A stretch of 64,000 nt of DNA from Chryseobacterium paludis (GTDB lineage Bacteria > Bacteroidota > Bacteroidia > Flavobacteriales > Weeksellaceae). The stretch spans positions 3,695,001 through 3,759,000 of the forward strand of contig NZ_CP099966.1 of NCBI RefSeq assembly GCF_025403485.1. Reading direction: 5' to 3'. Under the pieces are notes generated by a model, which was not told where the DNA came from, searched no databases, and saw only the letters and a program-made list of their open reading frames with translations. Each line of letters starts with the position of its first letter. The stretch's first letter is position 1. The position numbers and the translations under genes were made by a program. This document shows positions 42,548 to 50,852 of the stretch, piece after piece.

Positions 42548-44536
42548 ATGAACAATAAAGGATTTAACTGGTTTTTTCCAATTGCAATCATAGCACTTTT
42601 GTTATTTTTTGGATCCAATTTTTTAGGAGACAACAGTGCAAAAGCTATCGATGAAGATGGTTTCTTCAGAGAAATGCAATCGGGAAAAGTTCAGAATATT
42701 ATTATATATAAAGACACTGAAAAGGCTGACGTATTCCTGACTCAGGCTGCTAAAACGGCTATGGTGAGTAAGACCGCCAAAGAAAACAATCCGTTATCAG
42801 CATTCGAAATGGCTCCTAAAGCAGATTACACTGTAAAATATGGAGACCTACAGCTTTTCCTTCAAAAATTTGATCAGATAAGAGCAGATAATGCGACTAT
42901 CAAGACCACAAAAGATTATGGTGCAGGTAAAAATCCTTTTATGGATATTTTATTTTCAGCATTGATATGGATTGCTATTTTGGGATTATTCTATTTTCTT
43001 CTTTTCAGAAAGATGGGGGGTGGCGGAGGACCTGGAGGACAAATCTTCTCTATTGGTAAATCCAAAGCAAAGCTTTTTGATGAAAAAGAAAGAATTCAGG
43101 TAACATTTAAAGATGTTGCAGGATTAGAAGGCGCCAAAGAAGAAGTACAGGAAGTTGTAGATTTCTTGAAAAATTCTGAAAAATATACAAGACTTGGAGG
43201 TAAAATTCCAAAAGGAGTTCTATTGGTAGGTCCTCCGGGAACAGGTAAAACTTTATTGGCTAAAGCAGTAGCAGGAGAAGCAAAAGTTCCTTTCTTTTCA
43301 CTTTCCGGTTCTGACTTTGTTGAAATGTTTGTTGGAGTAGGTGCATCAAGAGTGAGAGATCTATTTGCCCAGGCAAAAGCGAAGTCACCAGCAATTATCT
43401 TCATCGATGAGATTGATGCAATCGGACGTGCCAGAGGGAAGAATAATTTCTCAGGAGGTAACGATGAGAGAGAAAATACCCTGAATCAGCTTCTTACTGA
43501 AATGGATGGTTTCGGAACGGATGTAAATGTAATTGTAATGGCTGCGACCAATAGAGCGGATATCTTAGATAAAGCCTTGATGAGAGCAGGACGTTTTGAC
43601 CGTTCGATCTATGTGGATCTTCCGGAATTACATGAAAGAAGAGAAATTTTTGATGTTCATTTAAAGAAGATCAAATTGGATGAAAATGTAGATAGAGACT
43701 TCTTAGCAAAACAGACACCAGGATTCAGTGGAGCTGATATTGCAAATGTTTGTAATGAAGCAGCACTTATCGCAGCAAGAAATAGTCATACATCAGTTAC
43801 AAAACAAGATTTTCTTGATGCTGTAGACAGAATCATCGGTGGACTTGAGAAGAAAAACATGGCTATCAAGCCTTCTGAAAAGAAAAGAGTGGCTTACCAT
43901 GAAGCAGGTCACGCTACAATTTCTTGGCTGGTTGAGCATGCGTCACCACTTTTAAAAGTAACGATTGTTCCAAGAGGACGTTCTTTAGGAGCAGCTTGGT
44001 ATCTTCCGGAAGAAAGACAGCTTACTACTACAGAACAGATGTTAGACGAAATGTGTGCTACATTAGGAGGTAGAGCAGCAGAGCAAGTAATATTTAACAA
44101 TATTTCAACAGGTGCACTTTCTGATCTTGAAACTGTAACAAAAAGAGCTCAGGCAATGGTTACGATCTACGGATTAAGCCCAAATATTGGTAATATTTCT
44201 TATTATGACAGCTCAGGGCAATCTGAGTATAATTTCGGAAAACCTTATTCTGAAGAGACAGCAAATAAAATTGATGTTGAAATAAAATCAATTATTGAAA
44301 ATCAATATCTAAGAGCAGTGCAGATTCTTGCTGATAATAAGGATAAACTAGATGCTTTGGCAGGTAAACTTTTGGAAAAAGAAGTGATCTTCCGTGAAGA
44401 TTTAGAGGAAATATTCGGAAAGAGAGCATGGGACCCTGAATTAACAGAGAGACCTGTAACGAATACCATTCCATTATTAAAGGAAAAAGAGGAAGAAAGT
44501 GAAATTCAGGCTCCTGAGAGTCCGACTCAACTTTAA
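42548..44536 (+). CDS. ftsH: ATP-dependent zinc metalloprotease FtsH
   Basis: Membrane-anchored AAA+ protease for misfolded membrane proteins and regulators. Order in 662 residues: transmembrane helix (about 5-25), periplasmic domain (about 28-132), second helix (about 135-155), Gly-rich linker, AAA domain with Walker A GPPGTGKT (228-235), Walker [12 protein letters not shown] and the second region of homology [20 protein letters not shown], then the M41 peptidase domain with zinc motif HEAGH (451-455) and a downstream [12 protein letters not shown] segment that supplies the third ligand. The acidic C-terminal tail ([19 protein letters not shown]) is variable in the family. A terminator follows. 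Confidence 0.97.
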   Translation: MNNKGFNWFFPIAIIALLLFFGSNFLGDNSAKAIDEDGFFREMQSGKVQNIIIYKDTEKADVFLTQAAKTAMVSKTAKENNPLSAFEMAPKADYTVKYGDLQLFLQKFDQIRADNATIKTTKDYGAGKNPFMDILFSALIWIAILGLFYFLLFRKMGGGGGPGGQIFSIGKSKAKLFDEKERIQVTFKDVAGLEGAKEEVQEVVDFLKNSEKYTRLGGKIPKGVLLVGPPGTGKTLLAKAVAGEAKVPFFSLSGSDFVEMFVGVGASRVRDLFAQAKAKSPAIIFIDEIDAIGRARGKNNFSGGNDERENTLNQLLTEMDGFGTDVNVIVMAATNRADILDKALMRAGRFDRSIYVDLPELHERREIFDVHLKKIKLDENVDRDFLAKQTPGFSGADIANVCNEAALIAARNSHTSVTKQDFLDAVDRIIGGLEKKNMAIKPSEKKRVAYHEAGHATISWLVEHASPLLKVTIVPRGRSLGAAWYLPEERQLTTTEQMLDEMCATLGGRAAEQVIFNNISTGALSDLETVTKRAQAMVTIYGLSPNIGNISYYDSSGQSEYNFGKPYSEETANKIDVEIKSIIENQYLRAVQILADNKDKLDALAGKLLEKEVIFREDLEEIFGKRAWDPELTERPVTNTIPLLKEKEEESEIQAPESPTQL

Positions 44537-44558
44537 ATCCTTAAAAAATAAAAGAAAT

Positions 44559-44593
44559 AAAACCTGGTAATTTCAAAATTGCCAGGTTTTTTC
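44559..44593 (+). terminator. Terminator after ftsH
   Basis: AACCTGGTAATTT (44561-44573) pairs with AAATTGCCAGGTT (44576-44588) across a two-base turn, with one wobble, then continues into TTTTT. It lies 24 bases after the ftsH stop. Confidence 0.88.
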
Positions 44594-44636
44594 ATATTTA
44601 AAGCTACATTTTTAGAATCTATTATAATTTATTTTC

Positions 44637-44644
44637 TATTTTTG
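44637..44644 (+). promoter_or_regulatory. TAnnTTTG promoter element for LUD-cdsA-psd
   Basis: TATTTTTG, 26 bases before the TTG start of the LUD gene and just after the ftsH terminator, which fits a new transcription unit here. Confidence 0.5.
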
Positions 44645-44670
44645 TATAAAGTTGACTAAAAAAACATAAG

Positions 44671-45252
44671 TTGAGTTTATTTAAAAGAATTGTAAGCAAA
44701 CTAACCAACCAACCTGAGGAAGATGATAGCCAGAGTTTGGAGAAGCTTGGGGATTCGCTAAAAAATGCGGATCTCGACTATAAGTTTGCGCAGTTATTTA
44801 CGCATTCGGGTGGTTTTTTTAATTATTGTGCAGACGAAGCGGAGGCTCTACAAACTTTAAATCAAATTATTAAAATTGAAGGTATTCACAATATGTTCTG
44901 CTGGGATAAGGAACTTCAGAATTTTTTGACTGTTGTGAAAACTCCCTGCACTTCAGAATTGGAACATTCCAATGATGCGGCATTTATTACCTGTGAGTAT
45001 CTTATTGCTTATGATGGAAGGATCATGCTGTCGCATAATAATATTCTTCATTACCATTCTTCGAGATTGCCTAATAAAATTATTATCATGGCTAATGTTT
45101 CGCAGATTGTAAATAATCTTAATGATGCAATGGGGAAAATAAAAAGGAATGGTAATATTAAAAACCTAACCTCAATTAGCGGAAGTCAATCAAAATTAGA
45201 TACCTCTTCTAATTCTAACACAAAACTGTTTTTATTGCTGCTTGAAGATTAA
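44671..45252 (+). CDS. LUD domain protein (LutC/YkgG family)
   Basis: Soluble protein of 193 residues from a TTG start (44671); no ATG is available near the N-terminus. The LUD domain (PF02589) is found in LutC of lactate-utilisation complexes. Visible blocks are SLFKRIVSKLTNQPEEDD at the start, HSGGFFNYCADEAEALQTL, ITCEYLIAYDGRIMLSHNN and LPNKIIIMANVSQIVNNLNDAM. The partner genes lutA and lutB are not present. In flavobacteria this standalone LUD protein sits between ftsH and cdsA, which suggests a housekeeping role other than lactate oxidation; the actual function is unknown. It overlaps the longer cdsA frame but not the preferred cdsA start. Confidence 0.85.
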   Translation: MSLFKRIVSKLTNQPEEDDSQSLEKLGDSLKNADLDYKFAQLFTHSGGFFNYCADEAEALQTLNQIIKIEGIHNMFCWDKELQNFLTVVKTPCTSELEHSNDAAFITCEYLIAYDGRIMLSHNNILHYHSSRLPNKIIIMANVSQIVNNLNDAMGKIKRNGNIKNLTSISGSQSKLDTSSNSNTKLFLLLLED

Positions 45253-45277
45253 GCATCAATTTTCTAAATTATACATT

Positions 45278-46150
45278 TTGGACAAAAACCTCATTCAAAG
45301 AACAATTTCGGGTATTGTTTACGTGGCAATTATTATCCTATGCGTAACTCCACTCGGAGCCCAACTGATCAATAGCATTTCTCCGGATCTCGTTAAACAG
45401 CAATATCTATATTATGGATTGATCACATTTTTAATGGTGGTTGGATCGTGGGAGTGTGTAAAGATCATGAAGTTTGGAAAAGGATATGAAAAATGGATCG
45501 TATTTCCGGTTGTTATGATTATCTTTTATATGTTCTCGAAGAGATATTTTTACCATGATTTCTTTTTTGATTTTAGATTAAGTGAAATATTAGCCCTGTC
45601 TTTAATAGCAATTGCTGTGGTTACTTTATTTAAATATCCTACCGAATTATATTTCGACAGTGGTAAATTGATTTTTACGGTCATTTACGTGGCTTTGCCT
45701 TTTAGTTTTGCTCTTGGTCTTCCGAAGTATTCCAGTTATGATGATAAGTTCTCTTTAGAAGTGTTGTTTCTCTTTATTTTAATCTGGAGCAGCGATACCT
45801 TTGCCTATCTCACAGGAAAGTTTTTTGGAAAACATAAAATGGCGCCTAAAATATCTCCTAAGAAAACCTGGGAAGGCTACGCAGGAGGTGTAATCTTAAC
45901 CTTAGTTCTATCTTATTTTATTGAAAAATATCAACATGATCTCCGTGGAAACTGGATGGTTGTTGGATTCTTAGTGGCTTCTTTTGCTCCTTTAGGGGAT
46001 TTAGTAGAAAGCCAGCTCAAAAGAAATTTTGGTGTTAAAGATAGTGGAAACATCATTCCGGGACACGGTGGTGTATTAGATAGGCTGGATAGTTTTTTAA
46101 TCTGCGTTCCTGTCGTATATTTGTACTTTATTTTAGAAAAATTTATTTAG
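45278..46150 (+). CDS. cdsA: Phosphatidate cytidylyltransferase
   Basis: Makes CDP-diacylglycerol from phosphatidic acid and CTP at the inner membrane, the branch point to phosphatidylethanolamine. I prefer the TTG at 45278 (LDKNLIQRTISGIVYVAII), which begins like other flavobacterial CdsA proteins; the frame extends to a TTG at 45242 inside the LUD gene. The protein is about 290 residues with around eight hydrophobic helices. The family signature is present at the C-terminal half: SDTFAYLTGKFFGKHKMAPKISPKKTWEG spread over about residues 172-200, then GDLVESQLKRNFGVKDSGNIIPGHGGVLDRLDS. The psd gene follows after four bases. Confidence 0.95.
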   Translation: MDKNLIQRTISGIVYVAIIILCVTPLGAQLINSISPDLVKQQYLYYGLITFLMVVGSWECVKIMKFGKGYEKWIVFPVVMIIFYMFSKRYFYHDFFFDFRLSEILALSLIAIAVVTLFKYPTELYFDSGKLIFTVIYVALPFSFALGLPKYSSYDDKFSLEVLFLFILIWSSDTFAYLTGKFFGKHKMAPKISPKKTWEGYAGGVILTLVLSYFIEKYQHDLRGNWMVVGFLVASFAPLGDLVESQLKRNFGVKDSGNIIPGHGGVLDRLDSFLICVPVVYLYFILEKFI

Positions 46151-46154
46151 ACTC

Positions 46155-46808
46155 ATGAAATTACATAGAGAATCAAAAGGAACGATTACAGTAGCAACAA
46201 TACTTTTCATTATAATTGGTGCTTTAGCGATTTATTTTCTTAAAATGTGGTCGCTTTTGATCATTATGCCTTTACTCATTATTTACAGTTTAGTATTTTG
46301 GTTTTTCAGAGTTCCTAACCGTGAGATTCTTGATCATAAAGAGAATGTAATTGCTCCGGTAGACGGGAAAGTAGTAATGATTAAAGAAGTTGACGAAACA
46401 GAATTTATTAAAGGAAAAGCAATTCAGGTTTCCATTTTCATGTCTCCTTTGAATGTCCACATCTGTAGATATCCTGTTTCAGGAGAGGTAATTTATAAAA
46501 AATACCATCCAGGAAAATACTTAGTGGCATGGCACGAAAAATCTTCTACAGAAAATGAAAGAACAACTATTGCTATTGAAAGTTTAACAAATCATAAAGT
46601 GGTATTTAGACAAATTGCGGGATATGTAGCAAGAAGAATTGTTTTCTACTGCAATGAAGGAGATCAGGCAAAGGCAGGTCATGAATTTGGTTTTATTAAA
46701 TTCGGTTCAAGAATGGATGTTTTCCTGCCTCTAGATACAGAGGTCATTTGTAAGATTGGAGATATAACGAAAGGAGGTATTGATGTGATCGCAAAAATGA
46801 AGGAATAA
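46155..46808 (+). CDS. psd: Phosphatidylserine decarboxylase family protein
   Basis: Converts phosphatidylserine to phosphatidylethanolamine. The 217-residue short form matches the Psd-A group that self-cleaves to give a pyruvoyl cofactor. Two N-terminal hydrophobic helices (about 10-55) anchor the protein. NVIAPVDGKVVMI, IQVSIFMSPLNVHICRYPVSG, HEKSSTENERT, and FGFIKFGSRMDVFLP follow, where the Gly-Ser bond of GSR is the autocleavage site. It stands directly after cdsA, making a compact phospholipid-synthesis pair; pssA is not in the window. A terminator follows. Confidence 0.94.
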   Translation: MKLHRESKGTITVATILFIIIGALAIYFLKMWSLLIIMPLLIIYSLVFWFFRVPNREILDHKENVIAPVDGKVVMIKEVDETEFIKGKAIQVSIFMSPLNVHICRYPVSGEVIYKKYHPGKYLVAWHEKSSTENERTTIAIESLTNHKVVFRQIAGYVARRIVFYCNEGDQAKAGHEFGFIKFGSRMDVFLPLDTEVICKIGDITKGGIDVIAKMKE

Positions 46809-46831
46809 TTCAATTGAAAAATATATAAGAG

Positions 46832-46861
46832 AGCCGTTTCAAAAAGAAGTGGCTTTTTTTA
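46832..46861 (+). terminator. Terminator after psd
   Basis: AGCCGTTTC (46832-46840) pairs with GAAGTGGCT (46846-46854) with two G-U wobbles and a five-base loop, then runs into T7. Confidence 0.85.
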
Positions 46862-46952
46862 TTATTAATTACAAATGGCAGCATTTGTTTTAATCATTGA
46901 GTATACAGTTTTTAGCTACTATAGACCTTGTTAAGTAATCAACTCTACTAGT

Positions 46953-47303
46953 TTATACTCTAATGAGCTGTTTTACTTCATTAATAAGGTTTAAAATAAG
47001 TTCAACAGGTAAATCCTCTTCCATATCAATTAAAAGGATTTTAAACTTCTTTCTGCCTTCCTGGATCAACTCCGGGGCGTTCAATCGGTCCCCGTGATAA
47101 AAACTGATGTAGTGCTTTTTATATTTTTTACTATAATATAAATAACAAAGCATCTTCTTTTTGTATTTGAAAAAAGGTAATCCAAAGCTCAGTGTTTCTG
47201 TAATGTTCTCCAGATCAGATTCCAATATCTTTTTCCGTAAATACAAAAGAGTACTTCTATCAGGTTCTTCAATTCTGTAGAAATACTCTTGTATGGGATT
47301 CAT
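46953..47303 (-). CDS. DUF1801 (YdhG-like) protein
   Basis: Small soluble protein of 116 residues. MNPIQEYFYRIEEPDRSTLLYLRKKIL, ETLSFGLPFFKYKKKMLCYLYYSKK and the Gly-Asp turn FYHGDRL match the DUF1801 pattern (compact alpha/beta, iron-chaperone-like frataxin relatives in Bacillus). No catalytic role can be assigned. It is 23 bases downstream of the ABC exporter gene on the same strand, so it may be co-transcribed. The 144-base gap on its 3' side holds the psd terminator and no further gene. Confidence 0.8.
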   Translation of the reverse strand: MNPIQEYFYRIEEPDRSTLLYLRKKILESDLENITETLSFGLPFFKYKKKMLCYLYYSKKYKKHYISFYHGDRLNAPELIQEGRKKFKILLIDMEEDLPVELILNLINEVKQLIRV

Positions 47304-47326
47304 TTTAAAAATTAATTTAAAAGGAT

Positions 47327-49165
47327 TTAATCAAAATTTTGAAGCTCAACTAATTTGTGATAAACACCTCTCTTTGCAATCAGATCATGGTGGCTTCCTT
47401 GTTCTACAATATCACCTTTTTCCATCACTACGATCCAGTCGGCTTTCTGTATAGTTGAAAGTCTGTGTGCAATGACTAATGATGTTCTGTTTTCCATCAT
47501 TTTCTCAAGAGCATCCTGAACGAATTTTTCAGATTCCGTATCTAAAGCTGAAGTAGCTTCATCTAAAATCATAATCGGTGGGTTTTTAAGAACCGCTCTG
47601 GCGATAGAAACCCTTTGTTTTTGTCCTCCGGATAATTTACCACCATCGTCTCCAATATTGGTGTCATAACCATTTGGAAGCTGTGTGATAAAAGTGTCCG
47701 CGTTGGCCACCTTAGCCGCTGCTATAACTTCTTCCTTGGTTGCTTCAGGTTTCCCCATCAGAATATTATTGTAAACCGAATCATTAAATAATACAGATTC
47801 CTGTGTTACCATTCCTAAAAGTTTCCTATACTCCTGTAGTTTTAAATGCTTAATGTTAGTGTTATCAATTAAAATTTCACCTTCAGAAACATCATAGAAT
47901 CTTGCTAAAAGATTGGCAATTGTTGTTTTTCCACTTCCGCTTTGTCCGACTAATGCAACAGTTTTTCCTTTCGGAATCGTTAAATTAAAGTTTTTAAGAA
48001 TTAAATTATCTTTATCATAATAAAATCCGATGTCTTTGAAATGGATGTTATTTTGAAGAGTAGATATTGAAACGGGCTCAGCCACTTCTTCAATTTTAAC
48101 GTCTGCATCAAGAATTTCCAATACTCTTTGTAAAGAAGCTTCTCCTTTCTGAACGTTAGATATAGCTGTTGATAAGCTCTTTGCCGGAGGTAGTATCTGG
48201 AAGAACATTCCTAAGAAAACTAAGAAATCGGCTGGCGAAATGCTTTGTTCAACAATGATCTGTTTTCCTCCATACCATGCGATGATCAAAAAGGTGATTG
48301 ATCCCAGAAATTCGCTCATTGGTGATGCCAATTCCTTCTTTCTACCTAGGCTTATTGAGCTGGATATCCATTTGTTCATCGATTGCATGAATCTACTGTC
48401 CATTATTTTTTCAGCATTAAAGATCTTGATCACCTTTGATGATTTCAGAGTCTCATCTACAATGGAAAAGATGGTTCCCATTTCCTGCTGAGCTTCATGA
48501 GAATCCTTTTTTAGACTTTTCCCTACCAAAGCGATCATTGTTCCCATTACGGGTAAAACCAATAAAGAGAAAAGTGTCATTTCGGGGCTTAAGAAGAATA
48601 AAGTCACCAAAGTACTGATCAACATAAATGGTGCATTGATCAGTTCGATCAAACTGCCTAAAATATTCCCCTCAACTTCACCCACATCATTTGACATACG
48701 GGACATAAGGTCACCCTTTCGGCTTTCAGTAAAAAACGAAACAGGTAAAGAAAGTATTTTGCGGTACATAGCACCACGAAGATCTTTAGTAACCCCTACA
48801 CGGTAATTAATTAAAAGAAAAGATCCGAAATACCGGAATGCATTTCTCAAAAGAAACATAAAAGCAGTAATGATACAAAGCCATGCAAGAACTTTCAGTG
48901 AACCGTAATTGGTTACCAGACTTTGCACGTAGTAATTGGAGTAATCTTTTAAGTAAGAGAAGAAATCAATAATATCTCCCGAATAAACAGGAGCTGATTC
49001 ATATTTTTCAGGTTTTATAGTGCCGAAAAGCATTCCCAAAACCGGTAGAATAGTCCCTAGCGAAGCTATTTGAAATACAGAATACATGATGTTGAAAAAT
49101 AAACTTCCGTAAATGTATTTCTGATGGGGTTTTGCGAATTTTAATATTTTTATATATTCGTTCAT
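47327..49165 (-). CDS. MsbA-like ABC transporter, fused permease-ATPase
   Basis: Homodimeric type IV exporter half-transporter of 612 residues. Six transmembrane helices occupy about 1-335, beginning MNEYIKILKFAKPHQKYIYG. The nucleotide-binding domain (about 370-610) has Walker A GQSGSGKTT, Q-loop MVTQESVLFNDS, signature LSGGQKQR, Walker B PIMILDEATSALD and the switch His in VIAHRLSTIQ. The order and length fit MsbA and lipid A exporters, but multidrug or peptide export is possible; flavobacteria carry several such genes. It heads a two-gene minus-strand unit with DUF1801. Confidence 0.93.
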   Translation of the reverse strand: MNEYIKILKFAKPHQKYIYGSLFFNIMYSVFQIASLGTILPVLGMLFGTIKPEKYESAPVYSGDIIDFFSYLKDYSNYYVQSLVTNYGSLKVLAWLCIITAFMFLLRNAFRYFGSFLLINYRVGVTKDLRGAMYRKILSLPVSFFTESRKGDLMSRMSNDVGEVEGNILGSLIELINAPFMLISTLVTLFFLSPEMTLFSLLVLPVMGTMIALVGKSLKKDSHEAQQEMGTIFSIVDETLKSSKVIKIFNAEKIMDSRFMQSMNKWISSSISLGRKKELASPMSEFLGSITFLIIAWYGGKQIIVEQSISPADFLVFLGMFFQILPPAKSLSTAISNVQKGEASLQRVLEILDADVKIEEVAEPVSISTLQNNIHFKDIGFYYDKDNLILKNFNLTIPKGKTVALVGQSGSGKTTIANLLARFYDVSEGEILIDNTNIKHLKLQEYRKLLGMVTQESVLFNDSVYNNILMGKPEATKEEVIAAAKVANADTFITQLPNGYDTNIGDDGGKLSGGQKQRVSIARAVLKNPPIMILDEATSALDTESEKFVQDALEKMMENRTSLVIAHRLSTIQKADWIVVMEKGDIVEQGSHHDLIAKRGVYHKLVELQNFD

Positions 49166-49219
49166 TTAATGAAAAAATTGGAAAAGCAAAATTACGTAAT
49201 TTTAAAAGAGTAGACGTTC

Positions 49220-50143
49220 TTAATTAAATTTTACTTTATCGTTATACTTCGGAGCGAAATTTTTAGGACTTAATTTATCCAAAGTCTTTCCAAAATTATT
49301 AATGATTTGAGTAAGGTTATCAAAGTCAACAACATTTACATCATCATTTACCTGATGATAATGTTTTATTTTACTCATATCAGCTGTAGAAATAGAATGG
49401 GCAATGATTTTCTTTTTTACAAAACTTACGTTGTCCGACCTGTAGAACAACTGTTCTGCTGCATAAGGATCAGGATGTATTTTTAAACCTTCTGCTGCAT
49501 TTTGATTAAATAATTCATCAAGATCAGAAAATTCGTCTCCAGTCATAAAAAGAGCATTTTTCCCAAACTCCGACTCTGTTGCTACCATTTCAAAATTGAA
49601 AAGAGCATACAAATTGTTGTAAATAGGATCTAGATTTTTGTCCTTTGAAATTGCTTGAGAACCCAGCATTCCTTTTTCCTCTCCATTAAAAGCCATAAAA
49701 AGCATAGAGAATTCAGGTTTTTTATTTCTAAAATAATCTGCAATTCCTACAAGAGTTGTTATTCCACTTGCATCGTCGTCAGCTCCATTATAAATATTGT
49801 CGCCGCTTTTGTTGTTTGTTCCTATATGATCAAAATGTCCCGAGAAACCCAGATATTTATCGGTTTTCCCTTTTTTAACTCCACATACATTATAAACTGT
49901 CTTTCCCTTATAATCAAAAGGAATAAGGTAAGAGTTTCCTGTGCAGTATTCAAGATTATTTTCTTTAAAAAGTTTGGCAATATAATTCGCGGCATTGTCA
50001 TTCTCAACTGTTCCTATTTCTCGGCCCTTCATTTCATCTGACGATAGTGTTGAAATAACAGTATTGATTCTTTCTTTTGAAACTTCCTGAGCAAAAGTTA
50101 TTACTGAGAAAAACGAGAAAGCGAGGTAAGTTATTTTTTTCAT
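49220..50143 (-). CDS. M28-family metallopeptidase, exported
   Basis: Zinc aminopeptidase-like protein of 307 residues from the ATG at 50143 (MKKITYLAFSFFSVITFAQ signal); another ATG three codons earlier (50152) is possible. Metal-site motifs in order are GFSGHFDHIG, NGADDDASGITTLVGIADYF (with bridging Asp), MAFNGEEKGMLGS (Glu-Glu catalytic pair), NFEMVAT and, near the end, KHYHQVNDDVNVVD with the last His ligand. Secreted M28 peptidases act on peptides in the periplasm or medium. No lipobox and no T9SS tail are visible, so a periplasmic site is likely. Confidence 0.93.
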   Translation of the reverse strand: MKKITYLAFSFFSVITFAQEVSKERINTVISTLSSDEMKGREIGTVENDNAANYIAKLFKENNLEYCTGNSYLIPFDYKGKTVYNVCGVKKGKTDKYLGFSGHFDHIGTNNKSGDNIYNGADDDASGITTLVGIADYFRNKKPEFSMLFMAFNGEEKGMLGSQAISKDKNLDPIYNNLYALFNFEMVATESEFGKNALFMTGDEFSDLDELFNQNAAEGLKIHPDPYAAEQLFYRSDNVSFVKKKIIAHSISTADMSKIKHYHQVNDDVNVVDFDNLTQIINNFGKTLDKLSPKNFAPKYNDKVKFN

Positions 50144-50263
50144 TGGAATCATAATTTTATAGATCTATATGTCGCAGATTTATTTAAAATGTTGCATCGA
50201 TATAAAAATAAATTTATGGAAAATAAAGAATAGCATCTAAAAATTAAGCCTTTAAAGAATTTG

Positions 50264-50297
50264 AAATAAAAAAAACAGCTCCAAAAAGAAGCTGTTC
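50264..50297 (-). terminator. Terminator after the DUF4293 gene
   Basis: On the minus strand AACAGCT (50296-50290) and AGCTGTT (50280-50274) form the stem, followed by a run of eight T. It lies 23 bases after the DUF4293 stop. Confidence 0.85.
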
Positions 50298-50319
50298 TAC
50301 TCAAAAAATCGTTGTAAGG

Positions 50320-50709
50320 TTATCGAAGTCTGTCTACAGATTTCACGAGCCTCTCATCTTTACGGATATAAATGTTTGAAATGAACAAACAAATAATCGC
50401 GATCAACGGGAAAACAGGCTCAATACCCTTCTCAGGAAATTGAATTCCTCCGGATAAGTTTAGTAACCAGTAAATCAATACACCAATCAACAAAGCGTTT
50501 ATAATGATGCTGATTGTGTTCAGCAAAATTTGTCTTTTTCTGTTTTTAAAGCTGAATACACTTAGTAATCCAACCAAAACAAGTACAATAGATGCACTAT
50601 CTATAACAGGTATATTGCCAAAAATAGCAACATCTTGTCCTGTGATGAAAAGAAAAACAGCAGCTAAAACTGCCAGAAAAGTCCATATAGTTTGTATTCT
50701 TTGTAGCAT
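50320..50709 (-). CDS. DUF4293 membrane protein
   Basis: Four-helix inner-membrane protein of 129 residues: MLQRIQTIWTFLAVLAAVFLF (helix 1), VLVLVGLLSVFSF (helix 2), ILLNTISIIINALLIGVLIYWLL (helix 3) and VFPLIAIICLFISNIYI (helix 4), ending with a basic tail. MLQRIQTIWTFL is the DUF4293 opening. It is divergent from rho, a conserved arrangement in Bacteroidota. The function is unknown. Expression probably starts at the overlapping divergent promoter described for 50728-50758. Confidence 0.88.
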   Translation of the reverse strand: MLQRIQTIWTFLAVLAAVFLFITGQDVAIFGNIPVIDSASIVLVLVGLLSVFSFKNRKRQILLNTISIIINALLIGVLIYWLLNLSGGIQFPEKGIEPVFPLIAIICLFISNIYIRKDERLVKSVDRLR

Positions 50710-50727
50710 TGAACATTAAATTCTTGG

Positions 50728-50758
50728 CAAAAATAACATAAATTTTGCACAATTCAAA
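50728..50758 (-). promoter_or_regulatory. Promoter of the DUF4293 gene
   Basis: On the minus strand TTTG (50758-50755), 19 bases, then TATTTTTG (50735-50728), 18 bases before the ATG at 50709. Both elements match the Bacteroidota consensus at canonical spacing. Confidence 0.75.
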
Positions 50759-50774
50759 AATAAGTGTAGATTTG
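50744..50774 (+). promoter_or_regulatory. Promoter of rho
   Basis: TTTG (50744-50747), 19 bases, then TAGATTTG (50767-50774). It interleaves with the DUF4293 promoter on the other strand, so the two cannot easily be occupied together. The rho leader would be about 75 bases, long enough for autoregulation, although no structure was identified. Confidence 0.75.
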
Positions 50775-50852
50775 CATTATACAATGTACTTGAAAACAAA
50801 AGTCGCCGGACTTACTTTTCTTACTCACAATTAATTACATTTTTACATACAT

